From Hyperoplus lanceolatus (lineage: Eukaryota > Chordata > Actinopteri > Uranoscopiformes > Ammodytidae), in contig CM049398.1 of assembly GCA_026929865.2 (NCBI GenBank), positions 13,907,001 through 13,971,000 on the forward strand: a DNA stretch of 64,000 nt, read 5' to 3'. A program made the translations under genes and the position numbers. The notes under the pieces are model-generated. The model saw only the letters and a list, made by a program, of their open reading frames with translations. It was not told the DNA's origin and made no database searches. Below are positions 36,331 through 49,100 of the stretch, in pieces (the stretch's first letter is position 1; the number at the start of each line of letters is the position of its first letter).

Positions 36331-37390
36331 GCTGCCAAGTTTCACCAAAAGTTTGGAGTGAGATTTTTTGTCCGAGGGACCCAAAACCGTTTCCTCTTTC
36401 CCACCCAATAATTGTTGCTAGAGTCCTGCAAGTTTATATATTGTTCATAATAAATCAGAAATAAAGACAATTGGAAAATGTGATAAAACATAAAAGATCT
36501 TACTAAAATGAACAAATTCATGAATTGCAAAGTCGTAGGACAGGTTTTAATTAAACATTGGGTGTGGACATATTATAAGTGGGGGTCTGGGGGTCTCCCC
36601 GAGAAAATTTTGAGCATTAAACACTTAATTTCCTGCATTCTGGTGAATACTCAAACTGTAATAAAGGTAATTATTCTATATCATGTCTACTATTGAGGGT
36701 TGAGTGGCTGGTGGTATTTTACTAGCAGCGTTACGCTTTATTCAAAGAAGAAAAAAATTAGGGAACAGTTCAACACCAATGCAAACTACTAGGCTAAAAT
36801 AAAACATCTGGGTTACTTGGTCCCTCCTCTTAGGCTACCTTGATTTGTGTAATGAAAAGTGCTATAAATGTGCAATACATAGGCTAGTTCATTACACGGA
36901 AGAATAAAAGCATTTTTATTGGCGGATGAGCCATTTGTTACTTTGCAAACATAATTTTCAAACTAAATTACCAAAAACAATATACACAACGATCCAAAGA
37001 TCTTCTGAATTTACTTGAGTGAAATTGAAGGGTTAATATGTTTGATGCACGCGCGCTCACCGGCCGGCGGGGACACAATTCTTATCAGCGGTAACTTGGC
37101 ACGCTATCAACACACACCTCAGAAGAGAAGGTGCAGGTGGGGGGCTCGCCTCCCGCCTCGAATGCACAGTGCACATCATAGCATAACGTTAACGCGCGTT
37201 CAGAAAGAGGAAGTCACGGCACTCATGTCTGTTAGCTTTTCAAAATAAGAATTTGAAAATAAAAGTCCCGCAAAACAAATGTTATTTTGGGGATTCATTT
37301 CTCCGCGTGAGAAATTTGAGGTGTGGTGTGTGAGAGTGTGAACTGGTTGATTTGCGTGTTTCTCACGGCCAAAGAGTGAGACTTGGCAGC
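36331..37390. mobile_element. putative 1.06 kb inverted-repeat element
   Basis: The ends pair as GCTGCCAAGT and ACTTGGCAGC (10 bases perfect). Looser subterminal matches follow (GGAGTGAGA against TCTCAC, and a GTGAGAAATTTGAGG-type stretch). No clear target duplication and no transposase, so the boundaries are provisional. Confidence 0.5.
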
Positions 37391-37980
37391 TATGTGTTTT
37401 ATTACTGTGAGCTCTTATGTATTTTTCATAAATGTAGAGCTGTGAAGATGAAATGTAAAAGGCAAATTGAGGGAGGACAGAACGGAAAAAAGGGCCTATG
37501 GTGAAGAACAACTGGAAGCGAAAATGTTGCGTTGTTGTGTTGATTATCGTAAGCTAGGATGTAGCTCATTTGTGAGGGGGCACACAAAACAACAATGTAC
37601 AGTAGCTCTTTGTTCGTTATTATGTCTGTAGTCTTGGAGAACAGGGATCCTGGAAAGTACAACAATGATCTCCTCTGTCGGCATGTCTCCGCTTCCTGAC
37701 TAAACTTCCTGACAGAACCCGGCATAGTTTTTTTTTCCTGTGAATCTTTTATTTGTTTAAATTGTTGTGGCAAAATACTGCAGATATTTGCATGAGCAAA
37801 AGATAAACTTTTCCAACCCCCCATACTTTTTGGTATTGCAGGTCAGGACTAGCGAGCAGCGCACGCACCAATTTTGAGTGTGTGTGTGTGTGTGTGTGCG
37901 TGTGTTCCATCCACTGTAGTTTCTCTACTTTTTACTCTTCTCTGTCTCAGGAGCACTTGAGGTGCTGGGATTAGCCCACA

Positions 37981-38007
37981 TTTTTTTTTTTTTTTTTTTT
38001 TTTTTTT
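37981..38007. repeat. 27-base T homopolymer
   Basis: Uninterrupted T run. On the minus strand this is an A tail, but I see no element body attached to it. Confidence 0.95.
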
Positions 38008-38322
38008 GCAGTTTCATCAGTTTCGACAACACAGACATGGAAGGAAGTCTAATTTCCATTAACTTTGTATGCAGTACAGTAACTCTTTTTCCCCGGGATT
38101 TGATGTTGCACTGAATCTATGGTAATCAAAGGACTGCTGGATCGAACCGCTCCAACAGCACAGGCGGCACAGGCGTGGTCATGATTGGAACAGACTTCCA
38201 AGACGGTAAACCTAACAGGACCTGATGATACGTAATGGTCATCAGTCCCATTCAATCCTTACTGTGACATGGCTGGACTCAATCCAATGTGAGGGAGAGA
38301 AGATTAAAGATAAGAAGGTGGA

Positions 38323-38376
38323 CGAGGAGGAGGAGGAGGAAGTGGAGGAGGAGGAGGGGGAGGAGGAAGAGGAGGG
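38323..38376. repeat. (GGA)n purine-rich repeat
   Basis: Imperfect GAG/GGA triplet repeat. The Pro-Pro frame on the minus strand is an artefact. Confidence 0.9.
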
Positions 38377-38745
38377 AACATGGAAAAAAAGAAGCAGTAG
38401 CTAAGATGAGGCATAAGATGAAGGCAGAATCTCAATTTGTTTCCCTTCGCTAACACATCCAGAGAGACTCCTGTTAGGTTCGGAAACAGCATAAGGTTGT
38501 TTAGCTGTGAAACCCTTAATAATCCCACCTAGGTTTCCTCCCTCTCTTTGCGACAACCACTTTGTTCAGTATCTTTGTGTTTTATGGTTTTAGTCTTTTC
38601 TTCTCTCTGTGCAAATAAAGTGATGAAGTAAAGTAAAGAGCGGTGGAGAAGGAGGATGAGTATGCTGTCACATTCCTGCCTTTCTCCCTATCTTCTCCAT
38701 GGATCTGAGCATGTGGGGGTGAGCAAATATACCCTCACATTCGCT

Positions 38746-38793
38746 GACACACACACACACACAAACGCGCACACACGCACACATATACACACA
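38746..38793. repeat. degenerate (AC)n microsatellite
   Basis: CA-rich tract with several CG and TA interruptions. Confidence 0.85.
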
Positions 38794-39270
38794 CTGCTCT
38801 TCTTCTCCTCGCATGGTTTGAGAGGCTTTTGCCTGAACAAACATACATCTATCAAAATAGGTGAAGAAAGCTGCTTCTTTTACGTTGATGCCAGTGGAGT
38901 ATGGCATTCGGCTCTCACTTGCAATTTTCATTTTTAGACTCACATTCATATTAGGACTAATATTATATTCATGATGCAGAAGATGGGGATTAATAATGCA
39001 GCAGCATGTTGTCTACTCGTTAACTGCGGGAATGTTGTTAAAGAGAGGCGAAGGAGTGAGAAGGGTAAAATGGAGAGAGGCCATTACAAGACACTCGCGT
39101 ACGCTCCTGTCACTTCCTCTACACCGGATCACACAGGCTGCTGTGAAAGAGTTGATAGCACTTGCTGTAGACTGCAATATCAGTGACATATGAGAAGGTT
39201 TGGGGCATGCAGAAAAAAGGAAGGAGGCATCCACCTTTCAAAAAGTTAAAAAAACATTTGAAGGTGGCTT

Positions 39271-39517
39271 TAAAGCTATAGTGCGTGACTTTTTTCATAT
39301 AAATGAATGCCGGTCACATTCAAGCCATCGGCAAACGAGTTGACACACAATTGATTAAGCCTATCAGCTCAACAAAACCCTCTCTGTATATCTGAGTAAG
39401 GCAGCGTTTACAAACCAGTGTCTCCCCTCGACACTGCCTCTAGCTCTGAAAAATCCCAAGAAATGTTTCAGTTGTGGATTGTACTGCTAAGAAAAAATCT
39501 GGAAGTGCAATCCATGA
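39271..39517. mobile_element. truncated copy of the 4087-4819 MITE family
   Basis: Starts TAAAGCTATAGTGCGTGAC and follows the 4087 element through GATTAAGCCTAT, AAAATCCCAAGAA and TGTTTCAGTTG, but lacks the right inverted repeat. It carries no nested insert and so preserves the empty site of the insertion seen at 4183-4545. Confidence 0.75.
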
Positions 39518-40813
39518 GCTGCTGTGATTTGATTTCTCTGTTTGCCCTGACCTCCCTGCTCAGCTTGTAATTCCTTCCTTTTGAGAGAATAGGACGGGAA
39601 CTTCAAGTATCTCTTTATGTAGTTGGAGAGCAAGTAAGCTTAAGTTTCTGAGCATCTTTCACTCAAGAGGCAACATCCTGTGGCGGCAACGCATCATCGT
39701 CTGTCGGAAGCGCTCTGCGTTTCTGAGTCTTCTCTAATGGAAAGGTGTGTTGAATGTCTTTGATTCTGTGCGACTCACAAAACAAAACCTAATGTTTAGT
39801 GTTGACGATGTATGCATCCGAGACACTTTGCTGCATTCAAATCACGCTGAGGCTGTGCCAGAAATATCTTGTCATGACATCAGACTGTCTACTTTTGGGA
39901 GTTTATCCACAGGAATATAAAATCAGAAGTCACACAGACAACAAAGAGGGCTCGGGGAAAGTGCTGTGTGCTGCCAGCAGCTGTTCTTAACATTGTTGAA
40001 GTGATTCAAGGTGGAGTTCATAAGAGTCTTGCTGACAGTCCTGCCACTGCGATCATTGCTTTCAACTAAAAACATTGATTCAGTAGGTTATGATGACAGG
40101 GCAGGCAAAATCATTGTTCTATCAAGCACTGGTCAATTTTGAGATTTTTGGCTATTCTACTATGTCTTCTTTCATACTGGCATAAGTAAAAGTTCCAAAA
40201 TGTACATTTTGGTGTTCATTTTACTAAACGTTGTATTTTCGTCTGTATATTTCTATCAACGGAACTTTTCAGAATTATTCCTAGCACTATTCTGAAAGTT
40301 GTCACAGAGGAATTTCTTCATATGTTGTTAACTGTCTGATTTGTGATACATTTCCTTCTTAAAAACCTGCCGAAAATGCATTCCTAGACCTGTAGACCTA
40401 TGTAATTTTTTGATTTATAAAATGAAGAAGGGCTGTATTCATAATCTGTAAAACTTTGGAGTCGTAAATGTTATGAAAATGAAATAAAGGTTTCTAACTC
40501 TGACTTTATCCAACATTTAAATTGTTTGGTTTTTAAAGACATGCCAATTTACGCATAATTAGCTGGATTAGCTGGATTAGCACTCACAATTTGATGTCAA
40601 AAACTGGCATGCATGCATTGTGCCCTTGACAGAGCTTTTATAACACAAGAGAACAACAGAACAAAGTGATATCAGCCTGAGTGAGACACAACCCATAACA
40701 TACCTCCAGTACAGTGGATGACACGCCATCTGTGAACAAGCCGCGTTGCTGTATTTGTACACAAGCATAAATCATAAAGAAGGTTAATGCCCATTGTTCA
40801 TTATGATGCTTAC

Positions 40814-40965
40814 CGAATATTTGGCACCGGTTGCAAGTTCCTCCCCCTCCCTCAGCCAGCTGATCATTGGCTTTGGATTTCCCTGGGAAGAGCAGCTGAG
40901 CATGGTGCTTCCCCCTTCCTTTGCTTCCACATATTGTGGCGGCGTGGCTGTAAATGATGGTGGGG
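40814..40965 (-). CDS. igsf9b: igsf9b exon: first half of Ig2
   Basis: The 152-base exon encodes PPSFTATPPQYVEAKEGGS, the first Ig2 cysteine (MLSCSSQGNPKP) and the tryptophan core ISWLREGEEL, ending ATGAKYS. The acceptor is TCCACAG and the donor GTAAGC. It enters in phase 1 and leaves in phase 0. The proline-rich start is the linker between Ig1 and Ig2 and aligns with the equivalent mammalian linker. Confidence 0.93.
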
Positions 40966-43900
40966 CTGTGGAGAAGGTGAAAACAGCAATCATTAAACTG
41001 CATTAAAATGTCCTCTCCGGGGGTTGTGTTCAGTTTAAGAAAATGTTGCGTTTTCCAAGGACACAAATTAGATAGCTATGTTACAAAGGTTATTATCCAT
41101 GCAAGCATTTCGCCCAACACTTGGGTCTGAACTGACATATCTCAGCAACTATCAGACAAATTCCCATGCCATTTTTTACAGACGGTCATGTTCCCTGGAG
41201 TATGAGCGTTACTGACTGGTTATCCCTTAACTTTTTATCTTGTGGCATCATCTAATCAAATTAAATTACATTCAATGAAATTAATTTTTTTATGAATTGC
41301 AAAATTAATGACATTCCCATTAGCCACAGCCTTATGCTGTGTTTAGTAGTAATTGACAACGGTGACAATGTTTTACTTGTCTGTATTTTAGCATGCTGAT
41401 GTTAGCATTCAGATTTAAGTTTTACAAATATAAAAACCTATGTAAAATGTATTATTCATAAAATTCAAATTATTAAAGACTGCTGCTGACATTTCTGGGA
41501 CTTTTTGTAGCAGGACCGTTGTTGGCCATTTTGGCAAATTGTCAACAAGACAGAGTGGGAGTTTTCATCTCTCTTAACACATCCATCATTCAGTATTTCC
41601 ACACCTATAGTTTGTTTGCTCTGGTCCAAATCAGTGACCAATTTGTTACAATGTTGCATTTTACCTTGAGTTTTGGTTTGTGTTCATTGCTCTTCATTGG
41701 TGTCCATGCAGGATAAACGTCCTGAAACACCAAAGTGACCAGGGACCAAGCAATTATGGTGACAATCTTCCCTTACATGTTGCAGTATTTTTTCAAAACC
41801 TTAAGACACCAGTTAGCGATATCGCTGCATTTCCACCTAATGTTTCTGAGCTTCACTTACAGCCACAAGGGAGCTCTTCACCATTTACTGCAGGCAAATG
41901 TGAATTCCTTTGCCAGCTGCTTCCAGAGTTTCAACATAATATCTTGATTATAGATAGTGACACTGTTCAGTTAAAGAGAGAAAAAAAGGTGCCGCTATAC
42001 AAGTGGGTCACTGCTCTCTCCTGGGAGTGCTGCCATGCTTAGACTGCACACAAGCACCTGGCTTGGAGTAAACAAATCGCCCAATTAGCACATTTAGACA
42101 TCTGCCAGTACATACTGCCCTCTCACTCTCTACCACTCAGTACATTATATGATACAGTAGAGTAATGGAGACTCATACAACGCGTGACTGGTTTGTAAGT
42201 ATGCATCAGTAACTACATTAAACAGATCATAATGCATCATTTTAGTGATTAACCTTGTGCAGTTGCTTCACCACCTTTCACCTCAAGATATACGTCATTA
42301 ATTGTCATTGGCAGGTAAGACCATTCCAACTTATTTAATGATCCTACATATTTATAGCATACCCCAAATCAATTCATCTACCCCTCAAAATTATTTTGTG
42401 ACCTTTTGGAGGGGCCTCTGGTTGGGAACCGTTCGACTAAACTACCCAACTAAAATGAGTTCCCCCTCGAGCAGCTACTGTACAACACTTAAAGGCTGCT
42501 AAGACATTAATGCATCATTATTATTAATACAATATATAATTATCACACATTGGCTTATTTTAGACAGAGGAAGTTATTATCCTCTTAATCATAACCACTA
42601 GAATTTTACTTTTGAAACTTTTACTTGTAATAGAGTAGCTTTTTATTTTTAAACCTTTACTTACTTCTTCCACATCTATTCATTCTTATCCTATAATTTG
42701 GACTTTCCTCAAGGGATTAAGCATAGTTTTTCAGTAAATAGGTGGCACATATGGCGGTGCCAACAGCAGGTAGATTGGTCAGCATGGGAGTTGTTTTGCG
42801 CCATCAGGTAGAGCTTGTCACCAAGAAGGTGTCACTGGCAAGGAAACACTTGGGAGTTGCTCTTTTTCAGCATCACATTCTCGCCCGACATACTGCAGCA
42901 TATCATAAATTATATAAATTAAAGAGATGCTTGAAGATCCCACACTTTTTTTTTTACTTCTTCTACATAGCACATCAGCATATGGCCTGGATGCTCAGGC
43001 ACATTGTTCAGGCCCCTTATCTTTGAAAGGCTTACAATCGTTTTGACTTGCTAACTGACTCAAGAATGCGTCTGTATTATATGATTCCCCCCGCTTGGCC
43101 TCTCTTTTCTTGTGTCTGCTCTTAAGAGAATACGGCCATGTACAATAGAGTACACATTGTTTATTGATTTCATATTATTAAGCTCAAACGTGTAACGTGT
43201 GTAAACTGTTACGGAGAGAAGAAAGAGGCACTCAAGGAGACTTCCCCTCCATCTGATGTCAGCACACTCAAGGCACAGTGGATTATAATAAAATGTGATT
43301 AAGAGATGGAAAAGAGGGACTCCCTTCTTCACTACCACTCTCACATCACAATGCATATTATTATTGTCGTGTTTGGACTTCTTTATTCTTCCAAGTTGGT
43401 ACAATACATGCCGTGTTCACCTCATAAGATGGATTGTAGGTAGTGAGTGTTTTATATTTGTTATGTTTCTGGGTTAAATAGTCAAAATTACAACTTGAAA
43501 TCACATGTCATTGTTGGGTGTGGTTACAGGTACAACAGCGAAAACTTCTGAGCAGCCAACAGCAATACTGGCTTTGATCAGAAGTAAAATAAACTTGAAT
43601 GTTTTAACAAGAGAAGGCAGAGAAGAAGGGCTTTTGATATGGATTTTAAGTTACGCTTTTTATTTGGTATAATGCTCTAGACCCGAGGGGGATAGACAAA
43701 AGGTTACTGGTTAAATCAAATTAAATAAAAAAGTAATATTTGATGGGTCAGCTGGGTCAATCAAATGTGTCCTAAATACCAGCGCATCAGTAACCCAGTA
43801 ACATAGTGGCAAGGTTTGTGTTTTGTATGCTACAGTGTAGATGGTAACTTAAAAACATGTGAAAATGCTGGTGCACCGGTATATTTTCGATCCTCCGAAA

Positions 43901-43987
43901 AGGTTGCTGATGCATGAAAAGTAAAGAGAAGGGAAGGACAGCAGAAGCAGGACTAGAGAGGAGAGGATGAGAGGGCAGAGACAGAAA

Positions 43988-44024
43988 AGGAGAGAGAGAG
44001 AGAGAGATAGAGAGAGAGAAAGAG
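43988..44024. repeat. (GA)n repeat
   Basis: Imperfect GA run with two interruptions. Confidence 0.9.
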
Positions 44025-44433
44025 GCCTTAGTGTCTTTTTCCGGCACAAGGCCTTGCCATCTGACACCTGCCACTGAGTGGGCACCGATTCCCTGTCCGC
44101 TTGGCAGGAAGTTAAGGCCATCACACAGGAACTCAAAGGAGGAGTGTATGCAAATAACAACGGCCAAAGGAAATGGGTGCTCTCTGTGCGAAGGCCAGAC
44201 GAAAATGGCACCTGCTTGCCTCACAGACGACCATTTAGACTGAGGACAACGGTCGTGTAAAGTCTTCATATGAATTCCCTTCTTAGTTATCTGTTTCTCC
44301 ATGAATATCTGTCTGTTAACACATCTATGTGTGCATGTGTGTGTGAAGTTTGGAGTTACTTCTTCCCTACATCGAGACACAAGTCGTGCGAAATACCATC
44401 ACTTAATATGCCAAATATGTATGACATTTAGGG

Positions 44434-44533
<100 letters not shown>

Positions 44534-44534
44534 T

Positions 44535-44705
44535 GATAGGATTTATATAGCACTTTATTGCCTAGGCACTCAAAGACGCTTTACAGGGTTCCTGGTTCAA
44601 TTCGTTCACACACAGTCATACCGGTGGTGGTAAACTACGAGAGTAGCCACAGCTGACGCAGACTGACGGAAGCGTGGCTGCTATTCAGTGCCAACAGCCC
44701 CTCCG
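44535..44705. repeat. SINE-like fragment next to a (TAA)n run
   Basis: Begins GATAGGATTTATATAGCACT and contains CAAAGACGCTTTACAG, words typical of a common fish SINE body and similar to 44962-45007. The adjoining TAA run could be its expanded tail. Confidence 0.45.
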
Positions 44706-44946
44706 ACCACCACCTCAAACATACAGCAATCATACACATTCATTAGTTATGCTGAAGCCCAAAGAGTTTGGCTTCTGTTGAAAGGCCTGACAGGAGAGGA
44801 GAGCAGCAGAAGAGGGATGGAGAGTGATACTGAGCTACAGAGACGTAGTATGTTACACAATATAATCTTGATACACACACCCACACACGCATACACACAC
44901 ACACACACACTAAATTTGTGAGTAGGGAATGGATATATTTACTGTA

Positions 44947-45234
44947 TGGTAAATGGTCTTGTATAGCGCTATATCTCCGTTTATCACAGACTCAAAGCGC
45001 TTTACATTGTTTTTTGTACACATTCACCCAGTCACACACACATTCATACACCGATAGCAGCAGCTACCACGCAGGGTAGCTTAGCACTAGGGTGCTAAGC
45101 TAACTATCGGGAGCAATTCGGGGTTCAGTGTCTTGCCCAGGGACACTTCGACATGTGGCGGGGAGACGGGGGATCGAACCTTTGACCCTGCACACCAGAG
45201 GCGAACTTCCTACCCACTTCGCCACTGCCGCCCC
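44947..45234 (-). repeat. tRNA-derived SINE, full length
   Basis: On the minus strand the head reads GGGGCGGCAGTGGCGAAGTGG (A-box region), then GGTTCGATCCCCC (B box) and a conserved body ending in GCGCTATACAAGACCATTTA. The layout and length suit a complete tRNA-headed SINE of the kind frequent in percomorph fish. Confidence 0.8.
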
Positions 45235-45369
45235 AGAATAAGTGCAATATGAATGTAATGCTGTATTAACTTATTCTGAATATTTTCTGATGATGCGTAT
45301 AATGATGTTATTGCGTATAATGTGTTATTGCTTTTAGTTTATCATTGTTAAGTGATTTTTTTGTGGACC

Positions 45370-45432
45370 CCAGGAAGACTAGCTCGGTGACTGCTAATGG
45401 GGATCCTTTTAACTATAAACAATAAACAATAA
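45370..45432. repeat. fragment of a common fish repeat tail
   Basis: CCCCAGGAAGACTAGCTCGG followed by GCTAATGGGGATCC is a phrase I associate with the 3' end of a widespread fish interspersed repeat. It runs into a (CA)n tract at 45434-45460. Confidence 0.4.
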
Positions 45433-47272
45433 ACACACACACACACACACACACACACAAAACCATCAAACATCACAAATAGTGTGAAGGTGTACGACTT
45501 ATTTACTCTTCAACCACAACTCTGACCCCCAGAAATAGATCTTATATAGACGCCTACCAACAAACAACATTGAGAAGCTCTCCTGTCAGCTTTGATGTAA
45601 TGGGCTACACGTAGAACACAGTGTAGAAAAATGTGCAGCGTGTGGCGAACTAACACGCACATACACACAAAACATTATGCTCTGCAATGATAATAGCCAT
45701 TTGTACAGATCGGCATTTTTCATTCCCCAGTGATTATGCCATGCAATGGACTTTATAAATGGTACTTTACACAGTATTCCGCGTACAGTGCATTGTGATC
45801 ATTATTCAAACGCAAAGAAATGCATCCATTGTAAAAAATGTGCACAATCAAATAGAATATGCATAAGTTTCACACGGCACTCATAAGCCATGTGAGGGCC
45901 AAAAATAAACATGTGATCAAGCCTGACAGAACTTTGCCAGCAAAGTCTCTCACTCAACACAGAGGATTACCGCTTTAAGAGCGAGTGGAGCTGTCATTTA
46001 AGAAAAAAGTAAACACAAGTGGCTTGAGTTATTCTTTTCAAACCCCTTTGGAAATATTCACCCACACTGTTTGTACCAGTTACAGAAAATACAACTCAGG
46101 AATGCAGGGAATTCAGTAACAAGACTGCATGAAGTCGCTACTTTTACAATTCTGCATCGTACATATGAAGCAGCTTAATATAATATCTGTCTAAAAAGCA
46201 TTTGTCATATAAAACTGATACAAAAAAATAAATAAAGCACAACGCCATTATGTCTCTGGTGCTCTTCAACAATGTGAAGACACACTTCACAAAAGGATTC
46301 TCTAAGCCACTGGGGCATTTCCTGGGAAATGCAAAGGTGCAGATTTTTTTTTCCGCCTGGTCATCAGTTTAATAGCTCTCAGACTATCGCAGACGATCAC
46401 AGCCAGATCCGCTTTAAACAGTCCGCAATCAATTCTCGTCTAACCAGCCTCTCATCCCCATTTTACCCAGGGGCGTTTGGAAAAGGAGCTTTAGGAATGA
46501 TCTGAAACAGTGTCTAATGTTAACTCATTCAAATGTAAACTGTCACCAACAGAAAACTGTAAGTGAAGATCAACATTTTAGTTAGAGGAACCAGTTTGAC
46601 TCACTGAAGGACTGCAACTTGTGATTAGTTTCTTTATTCTTCTTGATTTAACAGGCATTCAGGTTCACTATAGTCAAAGAGTTTGCACACCAAAACCAAT
46701 CAGAATGCTGCTTTAAATCTTTCTGTTTCTCTCTATGTGCAGCATTTACAAAATGTCAGGATTTTATGCAAAATAATTAATTCCTACTGACTTCAAAGGT
46801 CTTGTTTGGTCCAACTGTCGGTCCAAACCCCCACAGATATTCAAATGTATAATATTTTGGGAATTAAAAAAGGAGAAAATTCACAAATATGAATATCTGG
46901 TAACTTTTTAAACCAAAAAAAAATTAAAGAAAATAGAAGCGATTAATCAATCGTCAGAGTTTGACGATTGCTGATCTGTCAGCTGACAATGCATTTTAAA
47001 TCAACCTTTCAAGAAATATCACATGACACTTGAGTAAAACAATCCCCCTGCCTTACCAAAACTGAGTTAAAAAAAATTAAAACAGAGATTTTTGAAGACT
47101 TTACATACAGAGGTGTTCTTTAAGCAAACTAAGTCAGTAGTACTGCTATTTATTGTCCTCGGGAAAATACAGCTTTATTATAACAAAGCTTAATTGAATG
47201 ACGCAGGTTTTCAATTCACACCCACTGACACATACGGTACATTCTCTGAGAAACCGTTGGCAGGTGACTCAC

Positions 47273-47419
47273 CGTTGACTGTGAGATGCACCCAGCTGCC
47301 GTTGTGGAAGGTGTCGTACTGTTGCTCCAGCATCAGGACCCTGCACTCGTACCAGCCCTGGTCCTCCGAGCGCACTGGCTCGATCTGTAAAGAGGCCTTC
47401 TCATGCAGAGAGGCTCTAC
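47273..47419 (-). CDS. igsf9b: igsf9b exon: second half of Ig1
   Basis: The 147-base exon encodes RASLHEKASLQIEPVRSEDQ, then GWYECRVLML with the second Ig1 cysteine in the usual Y-x-C setting. After that comes DTFHNGSWVHLTVN, which contains an N-G-S glycosylation sequon. The acceptor is CTACAG and the donor GTGAGT. Both ends are phase 1, so the exon is symmetric. The stretch SEDQGWYEC plus QQYDTFHNGSWVHLT is a family hallmark. Confidence 0.95.
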
Positions 47420-49060
47420 CTGTAGACAGAGGGTAGGGTAGAAAGAAGCCCACATTGAAATCATGTCCACACGGTGCATCCATCCTACGATGCATGAACG
47501 TAAAAACAATGTTCTTTGAAGTCCAAGTTGGTGTGTCTCAGTTTCTGGGGAACTACGGGATACAAGTTGCAATTCATCTTTTAATTCAATATGGAAGAAA
47601 AACAGTTGTCAAACGTGATTGATACTTCGGGAAAGTGCGCAACAGACGTTTTTAATTAAAACAATACTGCCCTGTAGATATAGCTGAGTTCATTACGAAA
47701 AGTATACTAACGGAAGAACCCAATTTTAAAACAACCTATGGCATTTCCCCTTGCTTCCACTCTTGATGCTAAGCTAACTTCTATTGGCTGTAGCTTCATG
47801 TCAAACAGAAAAACATGAGAGTTAGTATACGGTAGATCCCATCTAACTCTCGATAAGAAAGGGTAGGCTATACACATATTCCTCAAAATGTTGAAATATT
47901 TCTTTTACCAATTAAACATCAACATAATTAACCATAAATGTGGCATGAAAAAAAACAGTTTCTATCTATAGGATTTAAGCAAGTACCTATAGGAGCCTTC
48001 AGTTGAATTACAATAAAGTACTTGGGCCACAGTGGTACTTGGTGGGCAAAGCTGAGGATAAACTGGAAGTCAAAAAAGGATGAAATCACAAGGGATGAGA
48101 GAAGTTCAGGAAACCAGGCATGGTGAAATCTTGGGCTTCTAAGCTGTTTGTCTTCAAGCTTCCAGAGCGCTGCTCACATAGCTGCCTCTGACAAGCCGAC
48201 AGACTTGAACATTCACTTCTGCTCCATCTCACAACTTCTCAGATGGCGCATTTTTGCGCACTTTGATGTGTAGACGTACTGTAAGCACTGCTACTTCAGA
48301 CTGAGTGTCGAGCAAACTTATTGACGTAAAGGGCGGCCTGAATTGCTCTACCAGCACTGTATATAAATGCAATAGAAAGATACCCCGACCCTGGGAGTGC
48401 TGCCATAGTTGGGCTAGAAAACTGATGTTTAGCAGAAAATCAATACAGCACAGAGGAAGAGAGAAAAGTGGGCACTGCAGTATTGCAGTAAGAAGCAGCT
48501 TGCCTTTAAAAAGTCAGGTCTATTTTTGCCTGTGCATTGAAGTGCTGAGTGGGGCGGGGGCTGGCGTGAAGGGTAGGGATCAACCCTCAACTCCCATTTG
48601 TCAAAGAGTGGGAGTGAGCTGCTGTAAACAGAGTTAACAGCATTGTATCCACGTCAGGTCCGCACCCCACTCCCTCTGGGCTCACACAGTACAGGGTTCA
48701 GTCTACTGTGAAAACGGACCAGCTAACATCTTGTTCACATCACATCACAAGCGTTGTCAGATAGGAAGATTTTGAAGAGGAAACACTAAAGATCCAAAGT
48801 GACAAAGTCTCTTAACACAAACTTGTTTAGGACCCAAAAGAACAACGATTAAAAGAGGCACAAAATAAAGAATTAAATTAGCTCCATCACTAATACAGTT
48901 ACCCTCTTAACACAAATGTTACCAAAAGTAAGACATTTTTAGAATGTAGTCGTATTTATTTAGTCCCTTGTGATTATGGATTTGGTCACCAAAATATAAC
49001 TTTCACAGCAGACATTTTGACTTTTTATGGATACTAAGCAAGTGTCACAAAGACACCTCC

Positions 49061-49100
49061 CTGGTTCACTCACTACTTCCCTGGTTCACTCACTACTTCC
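49061..49100. repeat. perfect 20-base tandem duplication
   Basis: CTGGTTCACTCACTACTTCC occurs twice, head to tail, with no mismatch, which suggests a recent event. Confidence 0.97.

Larger units (their letters stand above)
35325..40813 (-). other. igsf9b intron
   Basis: 5.5 kb with a TIR element (36331-37390), a 27-base T run, purine-rich and CA repeats, and a truncated MITE (39271-39517). No exon recognised. Confidence 0.75.

Noticed and set aside
37981-38007. T run as the tail of a processed pseudogene
   Set aside because: No coding-like or gene-like sequence adjoins it on the minus strand.
43787-44380. 197-residue minus-strand frame
   Set aside because: It runs through a GA repeat (Ser-Leu repeats) and has no domain, splice context or family resemblance.
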